DNA from: CAZSRX01 sp964609675 [NCBI: uncultured Bacteroidota bacterium]
GTDB lineage: Bacteria; CLD3; SB21
Direction of reading: 5' to 3'
Length of the DNA stretch: 64,000 bases
Assembly: GCA_964609675.1 (NCBI GenBank)
Contig: CAZSRX010000005.1
Coordinates: 1-64,000, forward strand
Shown: in pieces, positions 36,255 to 45,997 of the stretch
How the letters are laid out: each line of letters begins with the position of its first letter
How positions within the stretch are numbered: the first letter of the stretch is position 1
Notes under the pieces: generated by a model
Told to the model about the DNA's origin: nothing
What the model saw: the letters and a program-made list of their open reading frames with translations, nothing else
Databases searched by the model: none
Position numbers and translations under genes: made by a program

Positions 36255-38588
36255 ATGATATTACGCACCATTTTAGTTTCACTGGCCGTTTCAGCACAAA
36301 TCCTTTATGCGCAAAATACCGGCCTTATACGTGGTGAGGTTACGGACGGGAAAACCAAAGAACGCTTATGGGGCGTTAATATTACGGTGCTCGGAACGAA
36401 TCGCGGCACCACGACGGGTGAAAACGGTAAATATTTTATCGATAATTTGAAACCCGGAACTTACCGCCTCCAATTTTCGTATATTGGTTATTCGACGATT
36501 ATTAAAACCGATATAATCGTCACGGCCTCTAAGCCGGTCGTACTGGATGTCCCGTTAATGCCGGAGGCCATCGAGGGCGAGGAAATCATCATTACGGCGG
36601 GCTATTTTGAGCAGGTTACCAAAACCCAGCCGAGTGCGGTGGGACTTACGCAGGAAGAAATCCGGCGGTATCCGGGCGGTTTTGAGGATGTGGTCCGCAC
36701 GGTCTCCACACTGCCGGGCGTGGCGGTGAACAATTCCGGCGGCCGTAACGATCTGATTGTACGGGGCGGCGGACCGTCGGAAAATCTCTATATCATCAAC
36801 AACATGGAAGTGCCGAATATCAATCATTTCGCGACACAGGGCACCAGCGGCGGTACGGTCAGTTTTGTGAACCTTGATTTTGTGGACAATGTAGAATTCT
36901 CGACGGGCGGTTTCCCGGCGCGTTATGGCGATAAAATGTCCTCCACGCTCAGTCTCAGTCTGCGTAAGGGACGCGAGGACCGTTTCGGCGGTAAAGCCCT
37001 GATATCCGCCACGCAGTTCGGCGCGAACGTGGAAGGGCCCATCGGCAGCCGGGGGGATTACATTATTTCGGCGCGGCGCAGTTACCTGGATTTCATTTTC
37101 AAGGCCGCGGGGTTGCCGTTCATCCCCACCTACACGGACGTGAATGTGCTCGGACAGTACGCCATTAATCCGAGCAACACGCTCTATTTCCTCAGTCTGG
37201 CCGCCATCGACGACGTTTCGAAAAATAACGACACGCGCAAGAAACGTATTTTCAACGCCGCCCTCATGGACAACCGCCAGTATCAGTCTGTCACGGGAAT
37301 GAATTACCGCCATCTCTTAGACAAAGGCTATGTGGAAACCACCACGAACATCAACATCAGCCGATTCAATTTTGGCCAGAAAGACACGCTCGGACGGAAA
37401 TATTTCACGAGCGCGGCCCGAGAAATCGAATGGCACGTGCGAACGGACTATTACCGGATGCTGACCAAATCCCTCGGGTTGCTGACCGGCGTAAGCGGCA
37501 AAATGGTTTATAACGATAATGAAACGCTGTTCGGCGATACCATCGTGGATCGCAACGGTAATTATATTCCCGCCGAAGCCGTCGGCGTGAATACCCGCAA
37601 CCGTTATGACAAAACATTTTATAAATACGCCGCTTTCGCCGAATTAGACTGGCTGGCCACGCATCACTGGAATTTCAACCTCGGCCTGCGCGCGGATAAA
37701 TACACCTATCTGGAACGCGGCCTGTATCTGGCGCCCCGTTTTTCCGCGCGGTACAAGTACAACGAACAATGGATCATTAAGGGCAGTACCGGCGTGTATT
37801 ACCAGTCGCCGTCTTACGTATGGGTTGTGAACCCGGAAAACCGGAAGCTGAAAGCGTTGCGCAACCTGATGACGATTTTCGGGACGGATTACCTGATTCG
37901 AAAGGATTTGAAAGCGTCCGTGGAGGTTTATTACAAACGGTACACCCATCTTCCGACGGGCACGATACCGGGCGTTAATGATTACGTGGTCATTACGAAT
38001 GCCGGAGCGGGGTTTGGCGGCCGTGAGGATAATTTCCAGTCGTTCGGATTTACGGACCTCGCGTCACGCGGCCGGGGACAGGCGTACGGGGCCGAGTTTC
38101 TGCTACAGAAAAAATATTCCGATATCCCCGCCTATGGCCAGATCAGCCTGACGCTTGGTCAAAGCACCGTAACGGCGGCCGATGGTAAGACCTACCCGAA
38201 CCCTTTTGACCAGCGGCTGATTTTGAACATCACCGGCGGCTATAAAATTAATGCCTCCTGGGAATTCAGCGGTAAATTCCGATTCTTCACCGGCGCGCCG
38301 TACACGCCCGCATACCGGCCGTCCGTCAATCCCGTCAAGCCGGGTCAGGTGCAAAATTTGCCCGAAGAGTACCTTTCCCGACGCCTGGAAAACGGCCATC
38401 ATCTGGACCTGCGCGTGGACCGTTATTTTATTTTCAGCAACTGGCGACTGACCGTGTTCCTTGACGTACAGAATGTTTACAACCGCAAGAACCAGAATCC
38501 GCCGGATTACAACTTCGCCGAAGATCGCGTCGAAGACCGCGGCTCGATCGGTATTCTGCCCTCCATCGGCATCAGCGCGGAATTTTGA
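36255..38588 (+). CDS. TonB-dependent outer membrane receptor with CarboxypepD-like N-domain
   Basis: A 777-residue receptor: signal peptide (to 'LYAQ'), a carboxypeptidase-regulatory-like beta-sandwich (~25-110, 'GEVTDGKTKERLWGVNITVL'), a plug domain (~120-230, 'LPGVAVNNSGGRNDLIVRGG') and a 22-strand barrel ending in 'GISAEF' with a terminal aromatic. The architecture is common in Bacteroidota and relatives. No SusD partner, siderophore or cobalamin gene is adjacent, so the substrate is unknown. It has a 168-bp AT-rich upstream region without a riboswitch that I can recognise. Confidence 0.92.
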   Translation: MILRTILVSLAVSAQILYAQNTGLIRGEVTDGKTKERLWGVNITVLGTNRGTTTGENGKYFIDNLKPGTYRLQFSYIGYSTIIKTDIIVTASKPVVLDVPLMPEAIEGEEIIITAGYFEQVTKTQPSAVGLTQEEIRRYPGGFEDVVRTVSTLPGVAVNNSGGRNDLIVRGGGPSENLYIINNMEVPNINHFATQGTSGGTVSFVNLDFVDNVEFSTGGFPARYGDKMSSTLSLSLRKGREDRFGGKALISATQFGANVEGPIGSRGDYIISARRSYLDFIFKAAGLPFIPTYTDVNVLGQYAINPSNTLYFLSLAAIDDVSKNNDTRKKRIFNAALMDNRQYQSVTGMNYRHLLDKGYVETTTNINISRFNFGQKDTLGRKYFTSAAREIEWHVRTDYYRMLTKSLGLLTGVSGKMVYNDNETLFGDTIVDRNGNYIPAEAVGVNTRNRYDKTFYKYAAFAELDWLATHHWNFNLGLRADKYTYLERGLYLAPRFSARYKYNEQWIIKGSTGVYYQSPSYVWVVNPENRKLKALRNLMTIFGTDYLIRKDLKASVEVYYKRYTHLPTGTIPGVNDYVVITNAGAGFGGREDNFQSFGFTDLASRGRGQAYGAEFLLQKKYSDIPAYGQISLTLGQSTVTAADGKTYPNPFDQRLILNITGGYKINASWEFSGKFRFFTGAPYTPAYRPSVNPVKPGQVQNLPEEYLSRRLENGHHLDLRVDRYFIFSNWRLTVFLDVQNVYNRKNQNPPDYNFAEDRVEDRGSIGILPSIGISAEF

Positions 38589-38833
38589 TTTTGCGATATA
38601 ACCCGGATAGCGAACGGCCGGCAGCCCTTCCATAAAATGAAACCCGCGTTTATAGATCCGATATCCCGGTTTTATTACCTCCGCCTATCGTCCTTCTGAT
38701 AAACCAATTTCGTTTTCTCATCCTTTCCTATTCTTAGAAAAACAAACATTCGATTGGGATCGGATTATTTTTTCTGATAATTTGATTTTATCCGCAGTTA
38801 TATTAAATTGGCATAGTTTAACTTAATACGGTT

Positions 38834-41800
38834 ATGCCCGATTTTGTCCATTTACATACCCACACGCAATACAGCATCCTCGACAGTTGCTGCCGTACGG
38901 AGGATCTGGCGCTGGCGGCGGAAGCCGACCGAATGCCCGCGCTGGCGATTACCGATTATAATATGTTCGGCGTACCGGAATTTTACAGCGCGCTTACGTC
39001 GCGGAAAATAAAACCCATTATCGGCCTGGAAGTGTACCTGACTGCGGACCGTCTGGCCAAGCATAAGGTCAACTATCATCAGGTTTTGTTCGCGCAGAAC
39101 GCCGACGGCTACCGGAACCTGATGCAGTTGTCATCCATCGGTTATCTGGAGGGGTTCTACTATAAACCGCGCGTGGACCGGACGGTGCTTCGCCGGTACG
39201 CATCCGGTCTGATCGGCACGTCATCCTGTCTGAAAGGCGAAATCCCGCAACGGCTGATGTACGGAAGTTATGAGGACGCGCTGGCGATCGCCCGGGAACT
39301 GACGGAGATATTCGAAGGCCGTTTTTATATCGAGATCCAGCGCCACGGTATCGCCGCCGAACGTCAAGTCAACCGCGGACTTCTCCGCATCGCCAAGGAG
39401 CTGAACCTGCCGGTCATCGCCACGAATGATATTCACTATCTTCGGCAAAAGGACGCCAAAGCCCACAACGTACTGATGGGCATCCAATCCGGAAAAACGC
39501 TCGGCGACAACACCCTTCCGAAATATCCGAACGACACGTTTTATTTTCGCCCGTCGCAGGAGATGAAAAAATTATTCAAAGATATTCCTGAAGCGATTGA
39601 TAATACGCTGCGCCTGGCCGAGTCCTGCACGTTCGAACTTGAGTTCGGCAAAACGCAATTGCCGACATATCAGCTGCCTGATGGTTTCACGGATGAGAAT
39701 GATTATCTGAAGCATCTTGCGTACGAAGGCGTTGAAAAAAAATACGGCTCCGGCATCACGAAAGAAATTTACGAACGGCTGGATTATGAACTCTCGGTCA
39801 TCAGGAAAATGGGCTTTCCCGGTTATTTTCTCGTGGTGCAGGATTTCATCAATTCGGCACGGCAGATGGGCGTTTCCGTAGGCCCTGGACGGGGCTCCGC
39901 GGCCGGGAGTATCGTGTCCTACGCGACCGGCATCACCAATATTGATCCCATCCGCTATAACCTGCTATTCGAGCGCTTCCTGAATCCCGAGCGTATCACC
40001 ATGCCCGATATCGACATTGACTTCGACGACCGGGGCCGCGGTAAAGTTATCGAGTACGTAATTAACAAATACGGCAAGGATAACGTGGCGCAGGTCATTA
40101 CGTTTGGCACCATGGCTGCGCGCGCGGTAATCCGCGACGTGGCCCGCGTGCTGGATCTTCCCTTGAACGAGGCCGACCGCATTGCGAAGCTCATACCGCG
40201 CAAACTCGGCACCACTATTGCCCAGACGTTGGAACAGGTGCCGGAATTCGCCGCCATGAAAAACGGCACGGATCCCGTCAAGCGCGATCTCATCGAATTC
40301 TCCGAGGCGCTCGAAGGCCTCGTGCGTCAACCCGGTATTCACGCCGCCGGCGTCGTGATCACGCCTCGCCCGACGCGGGAACTGATCCCGATTTATAAAT
40401 CCGGCAAAGATGAAATTTCCACGCAGTACGACAAGGACTGGCTCGAGAAAATCGGCATCCTGAAAATGGATTTCCTCGGGCTGACGACGCTGACTATCCT
40501 CGACGACGCCGTCCGCCACATCGAGAAAAACCATGGCATAAAAATTGACCTCGATACCATTCCGCTCGACGACCGCAGCGTGTTCGACCTCTTCGCCCGC
40601 GGCGATACGGTCGGCATTTTCCAGTTTGAATCACAGGGCATGACGGAATACATGAAACAACTGCGGCCGACGTCCATCGAAGATCTCATCGCGATGAACG
40701 CGCTCTACCGCCCCGGCCCCATGGACTTCATCGCCAGCTACATCGCGCGCAAACACGGCCGCGAGGAAGTGGATTATTACCACCGCGACCTGAAACCGAT
40801 ACTCCAAAGCACGTACGGCGTCATTGTATATCAGGAGCAGGTGATGCAAATCGCGCAGGTGCTCGCGGGCTTCTCCATGGGCAAGGCCGACAGCGTCCGG
40901 CGCATTATGGCCAAGAAAAAACCGGAAGAACTCGATAAGCTCAAACCGGAATGGATCGCCGGCGTGGTCGGTCAGGGATACTCCGAACAACTGGCGCAGC
41001 AGATTTTTGATATCCTCGTCCCGTTCTCCAATTATGCGTTCAACAAGTCGCATTCCGCGGCGTATTCCATACTGGCGTATCAAACGGCCTACATCAAGGC
41101 GCATTACCCCGTGGAGTTCATGGCCGCCGCGCTGTCCAGCGAAATGGCCAATACCGACCGCATCGCCGTACTGATTAATGCCTGTAAAGATATGGGCATC
41201 GAAGTTCTTCCGCCGGACGTTAATGAGAGCGAGGCGGAATTCCTCATCCGCGGTTCTTCTATCCGCTTCGGGCTGGCTGCCGTGAAGAATGTGGGTTACG
41301 GAGCCATCGAATCCATCGTGCAAGCCCGCCGGGAACATGGCGCCTTTAAAACTCTGCTGGACCTTTGCCGTCATGTGGATCTGCGCCTTGTTAATAAGAA
41401 AGTCCTCGAAAGCCTCGTCATGTCCGGCGCGTGCGATTCGCTGGCCGGCTACCGCTCGCAGAAATTCGAGGCGATCGAGGAAGTGCTGCGCCTGGCCTCG
41501 AAAATTCAGGAGAAGGAAAAATCCGACCAGGTGGACATCTTCGGTCAGAGCGCCGCTTCCAGCGATGTTTTCGGCACGGCAATCCAGCTGCATCTGCCTG
41601 AAATTCCCTCATGGACGCGCGCTGAGGAACTGGCCCGCGAGAAAGAACTGATGGGTTTTTACGCTTCAGGCCACCCCTTAGATAAATCCCGCTTTGAAAT
41701 CGAAGCGCTATGCACCTATCAGCCGGGCGAAAAATCGCAACCGCGCGACGGCGCCGAAATCCGCATCGGCGGTATGATCAGCGAAATCCGTCAGATTACC

Positions 41801-42271
41801 GATAAAAAAGGCCAGCCCATGGCTTTCGTTACGGTTCAGGGCTACTCGGGAAACATGGAAGCCGTCGTGTTCTCCAGCCTCATGAAGGACTATGCTGACA
41901 AAATCGCCCGGGAGGCGGTCGTCATCATTGCCGGCAAAGCTAATTACCGCAACGAAGCCCTCAGCATTATCGCCGACCGCATTTACACGGCGGAAGAAGC
42001 GCTCGAACAGTTCACGCGGTCTATTCTCATCTGTACCTCCATCGACGCCCTGAGCAACGGCACTATCGAAACGCTAAACGGGCTCTTCAGAAAGTACCAT
42101 CAACCCAACCGTAAAATTTCCTGCGACATCCAGCTTCTCATCGATCTGCCAGCAATCCAGATCCAGGCCGTTTATAAAATCGACAAGTTCATGATCCCGC
42201 CTGCCAAATCCTTTATCCAGGATATTCAGCGCCTCCTGGGCCATGACAGCGTTAAAGTGGTGATACGATAA
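38834..42271 (+). CDS. dnaE: DNA polymerase III subunit alpha
   Basis: A 1145-residue DnaE replicative polymerase. The N-terminal PHP domain ('VHLHTHTQYSILDS') keeps the metal-binding HxH, the palm has the catalytic pair D392 and D394 in 'MPDIDIDFDDRGR', 'GPGRGSAAGS' binds the nucleotide, then the beta-clamp/HhH region and the C-terminal OB fold ('IRIGGMISEIRQITDKKGQP') follow. The HxH-type PHP suggests a possibly active proofreading exonuclease, as in other DnaE proteins lacking a separate epsilon subunit. The gene ends before a bidirectional terminator. Confidence 0.97.
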   Translation: MPDFVHLHTHTQYSILDSCCRTEDLALAAEADRMPALAITDYNMFGVPEFYSALTSRKIKPIIGLEVYLTADRLAKHKVNYHQVLFAQNADGYRNLMQLSSIGYLEGFYYKPRVDRTVLRRYASGLIGTSSCLKGEIPQRLMYGSYEDALAIARELTEIFEGRFYIEIQRHGIAAERQVNRGLLRIAKELNLPVIATNDIHYLRQKDAKAHNVLMGIQSGKTLGDNTLPKYPNDTFYFRPSQEMKKLFKDIPEAIDNTLRLAESCTFELEFGKTQLPTYQLPDGFTDENDYLKHLAYEGVEKKYGSGITKEIYERLDYELSVIRKMGFPGYFLVVQDFINSARQMGVSVGPGRGSAAGSIVSYATGITNIDPIRYNLLFERFLNPERITMPDIDIDFDDRGRGKVIEYVINKYGKDNVAQVITFGTMAARAVIRDVARVLDLPLNEADRIAKLIPRKLGTTIAQTLEQVPEFAAMKNGTDPVKRDLIEFSEALEGLVRQPGIHAAGVVITPRPTRELIPIYKSGKDEISTQYDKDWLEKIGILKMDFLGLTTLTILDDAVRHIEKNHGIKIDLDTIPLDDRSVFDLFARGDTVGIFQFESQGMTEYMKQLRPTSIEDLIAMNALYRPGPMDFIASYIARKHGREEVDYYHRDLKPILQSTYGVIVYQEQVMQIAQVLAGFSMGKADSVRRIMAKKKPEELDKLKPEWIAGVVGQGYSEQLAQQIFDILVPFSNYAFNKSHSAAYSILAYQTAYIKAHYPVEFMAAALSSEMANTDRIAVLINACKDMGIEVLPPDVNESEAEFLIRGSSIRFGLAAVKNVGYGAIESIVQARREHGAFKTLLDLCRHVDLRLVNKKVLESLVMSGACDSLAGYRSQKFEAIEEVLRLASKIQEKEKSDQVDIFGQSAASSDVFGTAIQLHLPEIPSWTRAEELAREKELMGFYASGHPLDKSRFEIEALCTYQPGEKSQPRDGAEIRIGGMISEIRQITDKKGQPMAFVTVQGYSGNMEAVVFSSLMKDYADKIAREAVVIIAGKANYRNEALSIIADRIYTAEEALEQFTRSILICTSIDALSNGTIETLNGLFRKYHQPNRKISCDIQLLIDLPAIQIQAVYKIDKFMIPPAKSFIQDIQRLLGHDSVKVVIR

Positions 42272-42429
42272 TTTTTTTGGACTTTATTAAAAAGCATTTT
42301 TCTTCGGTAAGAGATTACCAGGGGCTAAAAAAAATAACTCGATACAAATTCATTTTATCCCGTAGTTTTTTTAGGATATCCTGTTTTTTCTGCAACGAAT
42401 CTTTTAGTAAGGGTATTCTTGTAATAAAA

Positions 42430-42466
42430 AAAAGACCGCCTCAGTATAACAAGGAGGCGGTCTTTT
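42430..42466. terminator. Bidirectional Rho-independent terminator between dnaE and etfA
   Basis: A 13-bp perfect stem (AAAAGACCGCCTC at 42430-42442 with GAGGCGGTCTTTT at 42454-42466) and an 11-nt loop, with T runs on both strands. It lies between the convergent dnaE and etfBA transcripts and can serve both. Confidence 0.92.
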
Positions 42467-42486
42467 GATTAGGATAAACTGATGTC

Positions 42487-43455
42487 TCAGGCGCCCTTGA
42501 GCTTTTTAATCTCGTTGGTCAGCGCCGGCAGGACTTCCATGGCGTCGCCGATGATGCCGTAGTCGGCCATTTTGAATATCGGGGCCTCGGGATCGGTGTT
42601 GATGGCGACAATGCATTTGGAACTGGCCATGCCGGCCACGTGCTGGATTGCGCCGGAAATACCGACGGCGAAGTACAACTGCGGGCTGACGGTTTTGCCG
42701 GTCTGCCCCACCTGTTCGTCGTGAGGCCGCCAGCCGCCGTCCACCACAGCGCGGGAGGCGCCATAGGCTCCGCCCAGCGTGTTGGCCAGATCCGTGATGA
42801 GGTGCCAGTTGTCGGCGGATTTCATGCCGCGCCCGCCGGTCACAATGATATCCGCTTCGGTGAGCTCAATTTTTTTAGCAGCTTCGGCCTGCACCTGCGT
42901 CACTTTCGCGCGGACGGGTTTGACGGTGGTCTGGTAATGCTCTACCGCGCCTTTACCGGATTTCTCGGCAGTCTTAAACACATTTGGCCGCAGGGTAATA
43001 ACCTGAATATCCGAGCGGATGATCATTTTCTGCAGGACTTTTCCGGCATATACCGGTCGCGTAATGATGAGTCGATTGCCGTCTGGCTGCAGGCCAATGA
43101 CATCGCTGGCGAGGCCGGCATGCATCCGGGCGGCTACACGCGGGGCAAGGTCCTTGCCCATGGCCGTGGCCGGAAGCAAAATGATTTTAGAACCCTTTTT
43201 CGCGGCGATTTCCGCAACAACCTGCGTATAGCCTTCGGTGGAATATTCTTTCAGTTCGGGCAGATCGGCAACATATATTTTATCGGCTCCGTATCGGGTT
43301 AATTCCGCCGCCACGGTGCCGGCCTGGTTTCCAATGACCACCGCCACCACTTCGGCATTGCTCTGATCGGCAAGAACCCGCGCCTGACTGACCGCTTCAA
43401 AAGCCGATTTCTTGAAAACGCCGTTACGCTGTTCGGCAAACGCTAATATTGACAT
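42487..43455 (-). CDS. etfA: Electron transfer flavoprotein, alpha subunit
   Basis: A 322-residue EtfA/FixB. The C-terminal FAD domain has '[18 protein letters not shown]', '[20 protein letters not shown]', '[14 protein letters not shown]' and '[20 protein letters not shown]'. With EtfB it carries electrons from acyl-CoA or similar dehydrogenases to the quinone pool, or bifurcates them. It is 31 nt downstream of etfB. No dehydrogenase gene is adjacent. Confidence 0.96.
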   Translation of the reverse strand: MSILAFAEQRNGVFKKSAFEAVSQARVLADQSNAEVVAVVIGNQAGTVAAELTRYGADKIYVADLPELKEYSTEGYTQVVAEIAAKKGSKIILLPATAMGKDLAPRVAARMHAGLASDVIGLQPDGNRLIITRPVYAGKVLQKMIIRSDIQVITLRPNVFKTAEKSGKGAVEHYQTTVKPVRAKVTQVQAEAAKKIELTEADIIVTGGRGMKSADNWHLITDLANTLGGAYGASRAVVDGGWRPHDEQVGQTGKTVSPQLYFAVGISGAIQHVAGMASSKCIVAINTDPEAPIFKMADYGIIGDAMEVLPALTNEIKKLKGA

Positions 43456-43486
43456 ACTGTATATCCTCTTTAAAAAAGTTATCGGA

Positions 43487-44236
43487 TTAGATCATTTTTG
43501 CTTCTTCATGGAGCAGGCGTACCAGTTCGGGAACGGCCTCGGCGCCCTTGCCGACGATTTTTCCTGCGGCACGCGGCGGCGGAAGCTCCAGAGATACTGT
43601 TTCATATACCGAATCTTTTACAGCCGGTTCTTTTTTCTCCATCGGTTTTTTCTTTGCCGCCATGATGCCTTTCAGGTTCGGCAGACGCGGCTCGTTGAGG
43701 CCTTTCTGCGTACCGATAACCGCCGGCAGCGGAAATTCCGCCACTTCCATGCCGCCCTCGATCTCACGATGCGCCGTACCCGTCTTGGATTCCGGATTTA
43801 TTTCCAGTTTCAGAACCGTTGTCACGCAGGGCAGGTCCAGCATTTCCGCTATCATCTGCGGCATCTGGCCGCCGTCGTCATCAATGGCCTGTTTGCCGAA
43901 CAGGATGAGGTCGTACTGTAACGTTTTAATCGCTTCGGCCAGCGCGTACGCGACGTCGCCTTTGAACGAAGCGTCCGCTTTCAGTAATACGCCTTTATCG
44001 GCTCCCATGGCCATCGCCTTGCGGATGTCGTTTTCCGCGCGTTCGGGGCCTAACGTAACGATCGTCACTTCGCCCCCGAATTTTTCCTTGAGCCTCACGG
44101 CTTCTTCGATGGCAAACTCATCGAACGGATTAATCACATAATTTACGGACGACAGGTCGATCGATTTACCGTCTGCGGCAATCTTAATCCGCGTCTCGGA
44201 ATCGGGAACCTGTTTCATGCAGACAATAATGTTCAT
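43487..44236 (-). CDS. etfB: Electron transfer flavoprotein, beta subunit
   Basis: A 249-residue EtfB/FixA. 'MNIIVCMKQVPDSETRI' is the family start and 'INPFDEFAIEEAVRLKE' and 'LFGKQAIDDDGGQMPQMIAE' are typical nucleotide-binding blocks. AAGGAGC precedes the ATG. It follows rpoD by 42 nt on the same strand and precedes etfA. Confidence 0.96.
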   Translation of the reverse strand: MNIIVCMKQVPDSETRIKIAADGKSIDLSSVNYVINPFDEFAIEEAVRLKEKFGGEVTIVTLGPERAENDIRKAMAMGADKGVLLKADASFKGDVAYALAEAIKTLQYDLILFGKQAIDDDGGQMPQMIAEMLDLPCVTTVLKLEINPESKTGTAHREIEGGMEVAEFPLPAVIGTQKGLNEPRLPNLKGIMAAKKKPMEKKEPAVKDSVYETVSLELPPPRAAGKIVGKGAEAVPELVRLLHEEAKMI

Positions 44237-44278
44237 GGATGGATGCTCCTTATTGGTTTTTATATCAATACTAATGAA

Positions 44279-45115
44279 TTATCCGAGATACTCGCGAAGT
44301 TTACTGCTTCGGGAGGCGTGGCGCAGACGCTGGATGGCTTTTTCCTTAATCTGACGGACGCGTTCACGGGTGAGCCCGAATTGTTCGCCGATTTCCTCAA
44401 GGGTCAGGGGATGGTCGACACCAATGCCGAAGTACAGCTTGACCACGGCGGCTTCCCGTGCGGAGAGGGATTTCAGCGCGCCGATGATCTCGATCTTCAG
44501 GGATTCTGTCAGGAGATTCCGGTCAGGCGCTTCCTGCTCGTCGTCCTGAATAACGTCAATGAGTGTGCTGTCGTCCTTGTCATTAATCGGTTCGTCTACG
44601 GACACATGCCGACCCGATAGTTGGAGCGAGCTGGTGAGTTCGTCCATGCTGATATCAAGCTGTTCGGCGATTTCCTCCAAACTGGGCTCACGCTCAAATT
44701 CCTGTTCCAGGTCGCCGAACGCTTTGCCGATCTTGGTTATGGTGCCGATTTTGTTTTGCGGAATCCGCACCACGCGCGACTGCTCGGACAATGCCTGCAG
44801 GATAGACTGGCGGATCCACCAGACGGCGTATGAGATGAATTTAAAACCGCGGGTTTCGTCGAAGCGCTTGGCCGCCTTAATCAGCCCGATGTTGCCTTCG
44901 TTAATCAGGTCGTTCAGCGACAGCCCCTGGTTCTGGTACTGTTTGGCCACCATGACCACGAAGCGAAGGTTGGCCTTCGTCAGTTTTTCAAGCGCTTCGG
45001 CATCGTTATGGCGGATGCGGCGCGCCAGTTCGATTTCTTCTTCGGGCGTCAGCAGGGGCACTTCGCCGATTTCCTGCAGATATTTGTCAATGAGGCTGTT
45101 ACCTGATTCCGGCAT
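44279..45115 (-). CDS. rpoD: Primary-type RNA polymerase sigma-70 factor (short RpoD)
   Basis: A 278-residue sigma factor of the short Bacteroidota/FCB housekeeping form, lacking region 1.1 and the long non-conserved insert. Region 1.2 is '[20 protein letters not shown]', region 2 includes '[18 protein letters not shown]' and '[16 protein letters not shown]', region 3 '[16 protein letters not shown]', and region 4.2 '[20 protein letters not shown]'. Consensus TTGACA/TATAAT promoters elsewhere in the window fit such a factor. The gene starts 2 nt after the small unknown gene, so it is in the same operon as the EutN pair. Confidence 0.94.
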   Translation of the reverse strand: MPESGNSLIDKYLQEIGEVPLLTPEEEIELARRIRHNDAEALEKLTKANLRFVVMVAKQYQNQGLSLNDLINEGNIGLIKAAKRFDETRGFKFISYAVWWIRQSILQALSEQSRVVRIPQNKIGTITKIGKAFGDLEQEFEREPSLEEIAEQLDISMDELTSSLQLSGRHVSVDEPINDKDDSTLIDVIQDDEQEAPDRNLLTESLKIEIIGALKSLSAREAAVVKLYFGIGVDHPLTLEEIGEQFGLTRERVRQIKEKAIQRLRHASRSSKLREYLG

Positions 45116-45117
45116 AA

Positions 45118-45417
45118 TTACGGCGCGTTACGGTGAAGCTGGTTCTCCAGCGATGCGATGGTTTGTTCGATGGATTTGATTTTTTCAGGGATGGCACGGA
45201 TGCTGCTGTCCGATGCGATGGCGGCTTTATCGCCGGACTGGAGCAGACGGAAAGCGTGCTCTCCGGGTTCCTTGAGCGTCAGGTAGCGGTCTTTTTTTAG
45301 GGCGAGCCGTTTCATGCGGATGCCGGCCTCTTCCGGGCATTCCAGAACCGCTTTTTTCAGGAATGCAGCGCCGCGACCCAGGTCGTTAATAATATCATCC
45401 AGCAAATCGGCCGCCAT
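45118..45417 (-). CDS. Small helical protein of unknown function
   Basis: A 99-residue, charged, helical protein without a signal peptide; the C-terminal ~30 residues ('[20 protein letters not shown]') look like a coiled coil. I recognise no family. It lies in an extremely tight run, 2 nt after the eutN-like gene and 2 nt before rpoD, which supports it being real and translated with them. A regulator or binding partner of either the sigma factor or the EutN-like proteins is conceivable but unproven. Confidence 0.75.
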   Translation of the reverse strand: MAADLLDDIINDLGRGAAFLKKAVLECPEEAGIRMKRLALKKDRYLTLKEPGEHAFRLLQSGDKAAIASDSSIRAIPEKIKSIEQTIASLENQLHRNAP

Positions 45418-45419
45418 GT

Positions 45420-45698
45420 TCAGTCTCCTTGCTTAGCCCGGTCAATGCGGTCAACAATACCGACGATCGTCACATCGGTGGGCATTTTTTTCCCGAAAGG
45501 AATCGGCGCTTCGCCGGACGTTACGTAATACACCAGTTCATTCGGCTGTCCGGCGCCGATCGCATCGGTGCCGACCAGCGGCAGGCCGACCGGTTCGAGC
45601 GATGCGTTCACCGGCTGAAGAATCTGGAGGCGGCAGCTTTCCAGCGAAGGGTGCTTCCGCGTAGCCCAGACGGTGCCTATGATTCGAGCCATGTTCAT
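45420..45698 (-). CDS. eutN: EutN/CcmL family microcompartment vertex protein (copy 2)
   Basis: A 92-residue single-domain BMC-P protein. 'ARIIGTVWATRKHPSLESCR' is the characteristic N-terminal strand with 'G.VW.T.K', 'VGTDAIGAGQPNELVYYVT' the central block and 'DVTIVGIVDRID' the C-terminal strand. BMC-P pentamers cap the vertices of bacterial microcompartments. It starts directly after the stop of the other copy. No BMC-H or BMC-T shell gene and no encapsulated enzyme lies nearby. Confidence 0.93.
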   Translation of the reverse strand: MNMARIIGTVWATRKHPSLESCRLQILQPVNASLEPVGLPLVGTDAIGAGQPNELVYYVTSGEAPIPFGKKMPTDVTIVGIVDRIDRAKQGD

Positions 45699-45965
45699 TT
45701 AATAAACCTCGATTTTATCTACAATGGCCATGATAACGGCATCAATGGGACGGTCGGTGCTCGCCTCGGTGTAACGGGCGGAACTGCCGGTGCAGTAAAG
45801 CACAATCTCGCCAACGCCCGCCCCTACGGAATCGGCGGCTACCACAAACGCGTCCTTTTCGTTGCCTTTCAGGTCAATACTCCTGACGATCAGGAATTTA
45901 ATCCCGACGAGTTTTTCGTCCTTACGCGTCGCCCATACATTGCCGATGACTTTACCTAATACCAC
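45699..45965 (-). CDS. eutN: EutN/CcmL family microcompartment vertex protein (copy 1)
   Basis: An 88-residue BMC-P protein: 'GKVIGNVWATRKDEKLVGIK' opens the fold, 'VVAADSVGAGVGEIVLYCTG' is the conserved middle and 'IDAVIMAIVDKIEVY' closes it. It shares the motif pattern but not close identity with copy 2, so the two are old paralogues that could form separate pentamers. The upstream gene is the GAF/GGDEF-like protein, 32 nt away. Confidence 0.93.
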   Translation of the reverse strand: MVLGKVIGNVWATRKDEKLVGIKFLIVRSIDLKGNEKDAFVVAADSVGAGVGEIVLYCTGSSARYTEASTDRPIDAVIMAIVDKIEVY

Positions 45966-45997
45966 GGGTTCCTCAAATTTCTGTTCGTATGACTTGT

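Noticed and set aside
42277-42468. Possible 63-residue protein just after dnaE
   Set aside because: It runs through the terminator hairpin and its composition (Phe, Lys, Ser) reflects T/A runs; no ribosome site.
4958-45965. A glycyl-radical microcompartment linking the enzyme at 5 kb with the EutN genes at 45.5 kb
   Set aside because: They are 38 kb apart, other shell genes are absent, and HypD-type enzymes are not normally encapsulated. I see no encapsulation-peptide-like extension at the N-terminus of the enzyme.
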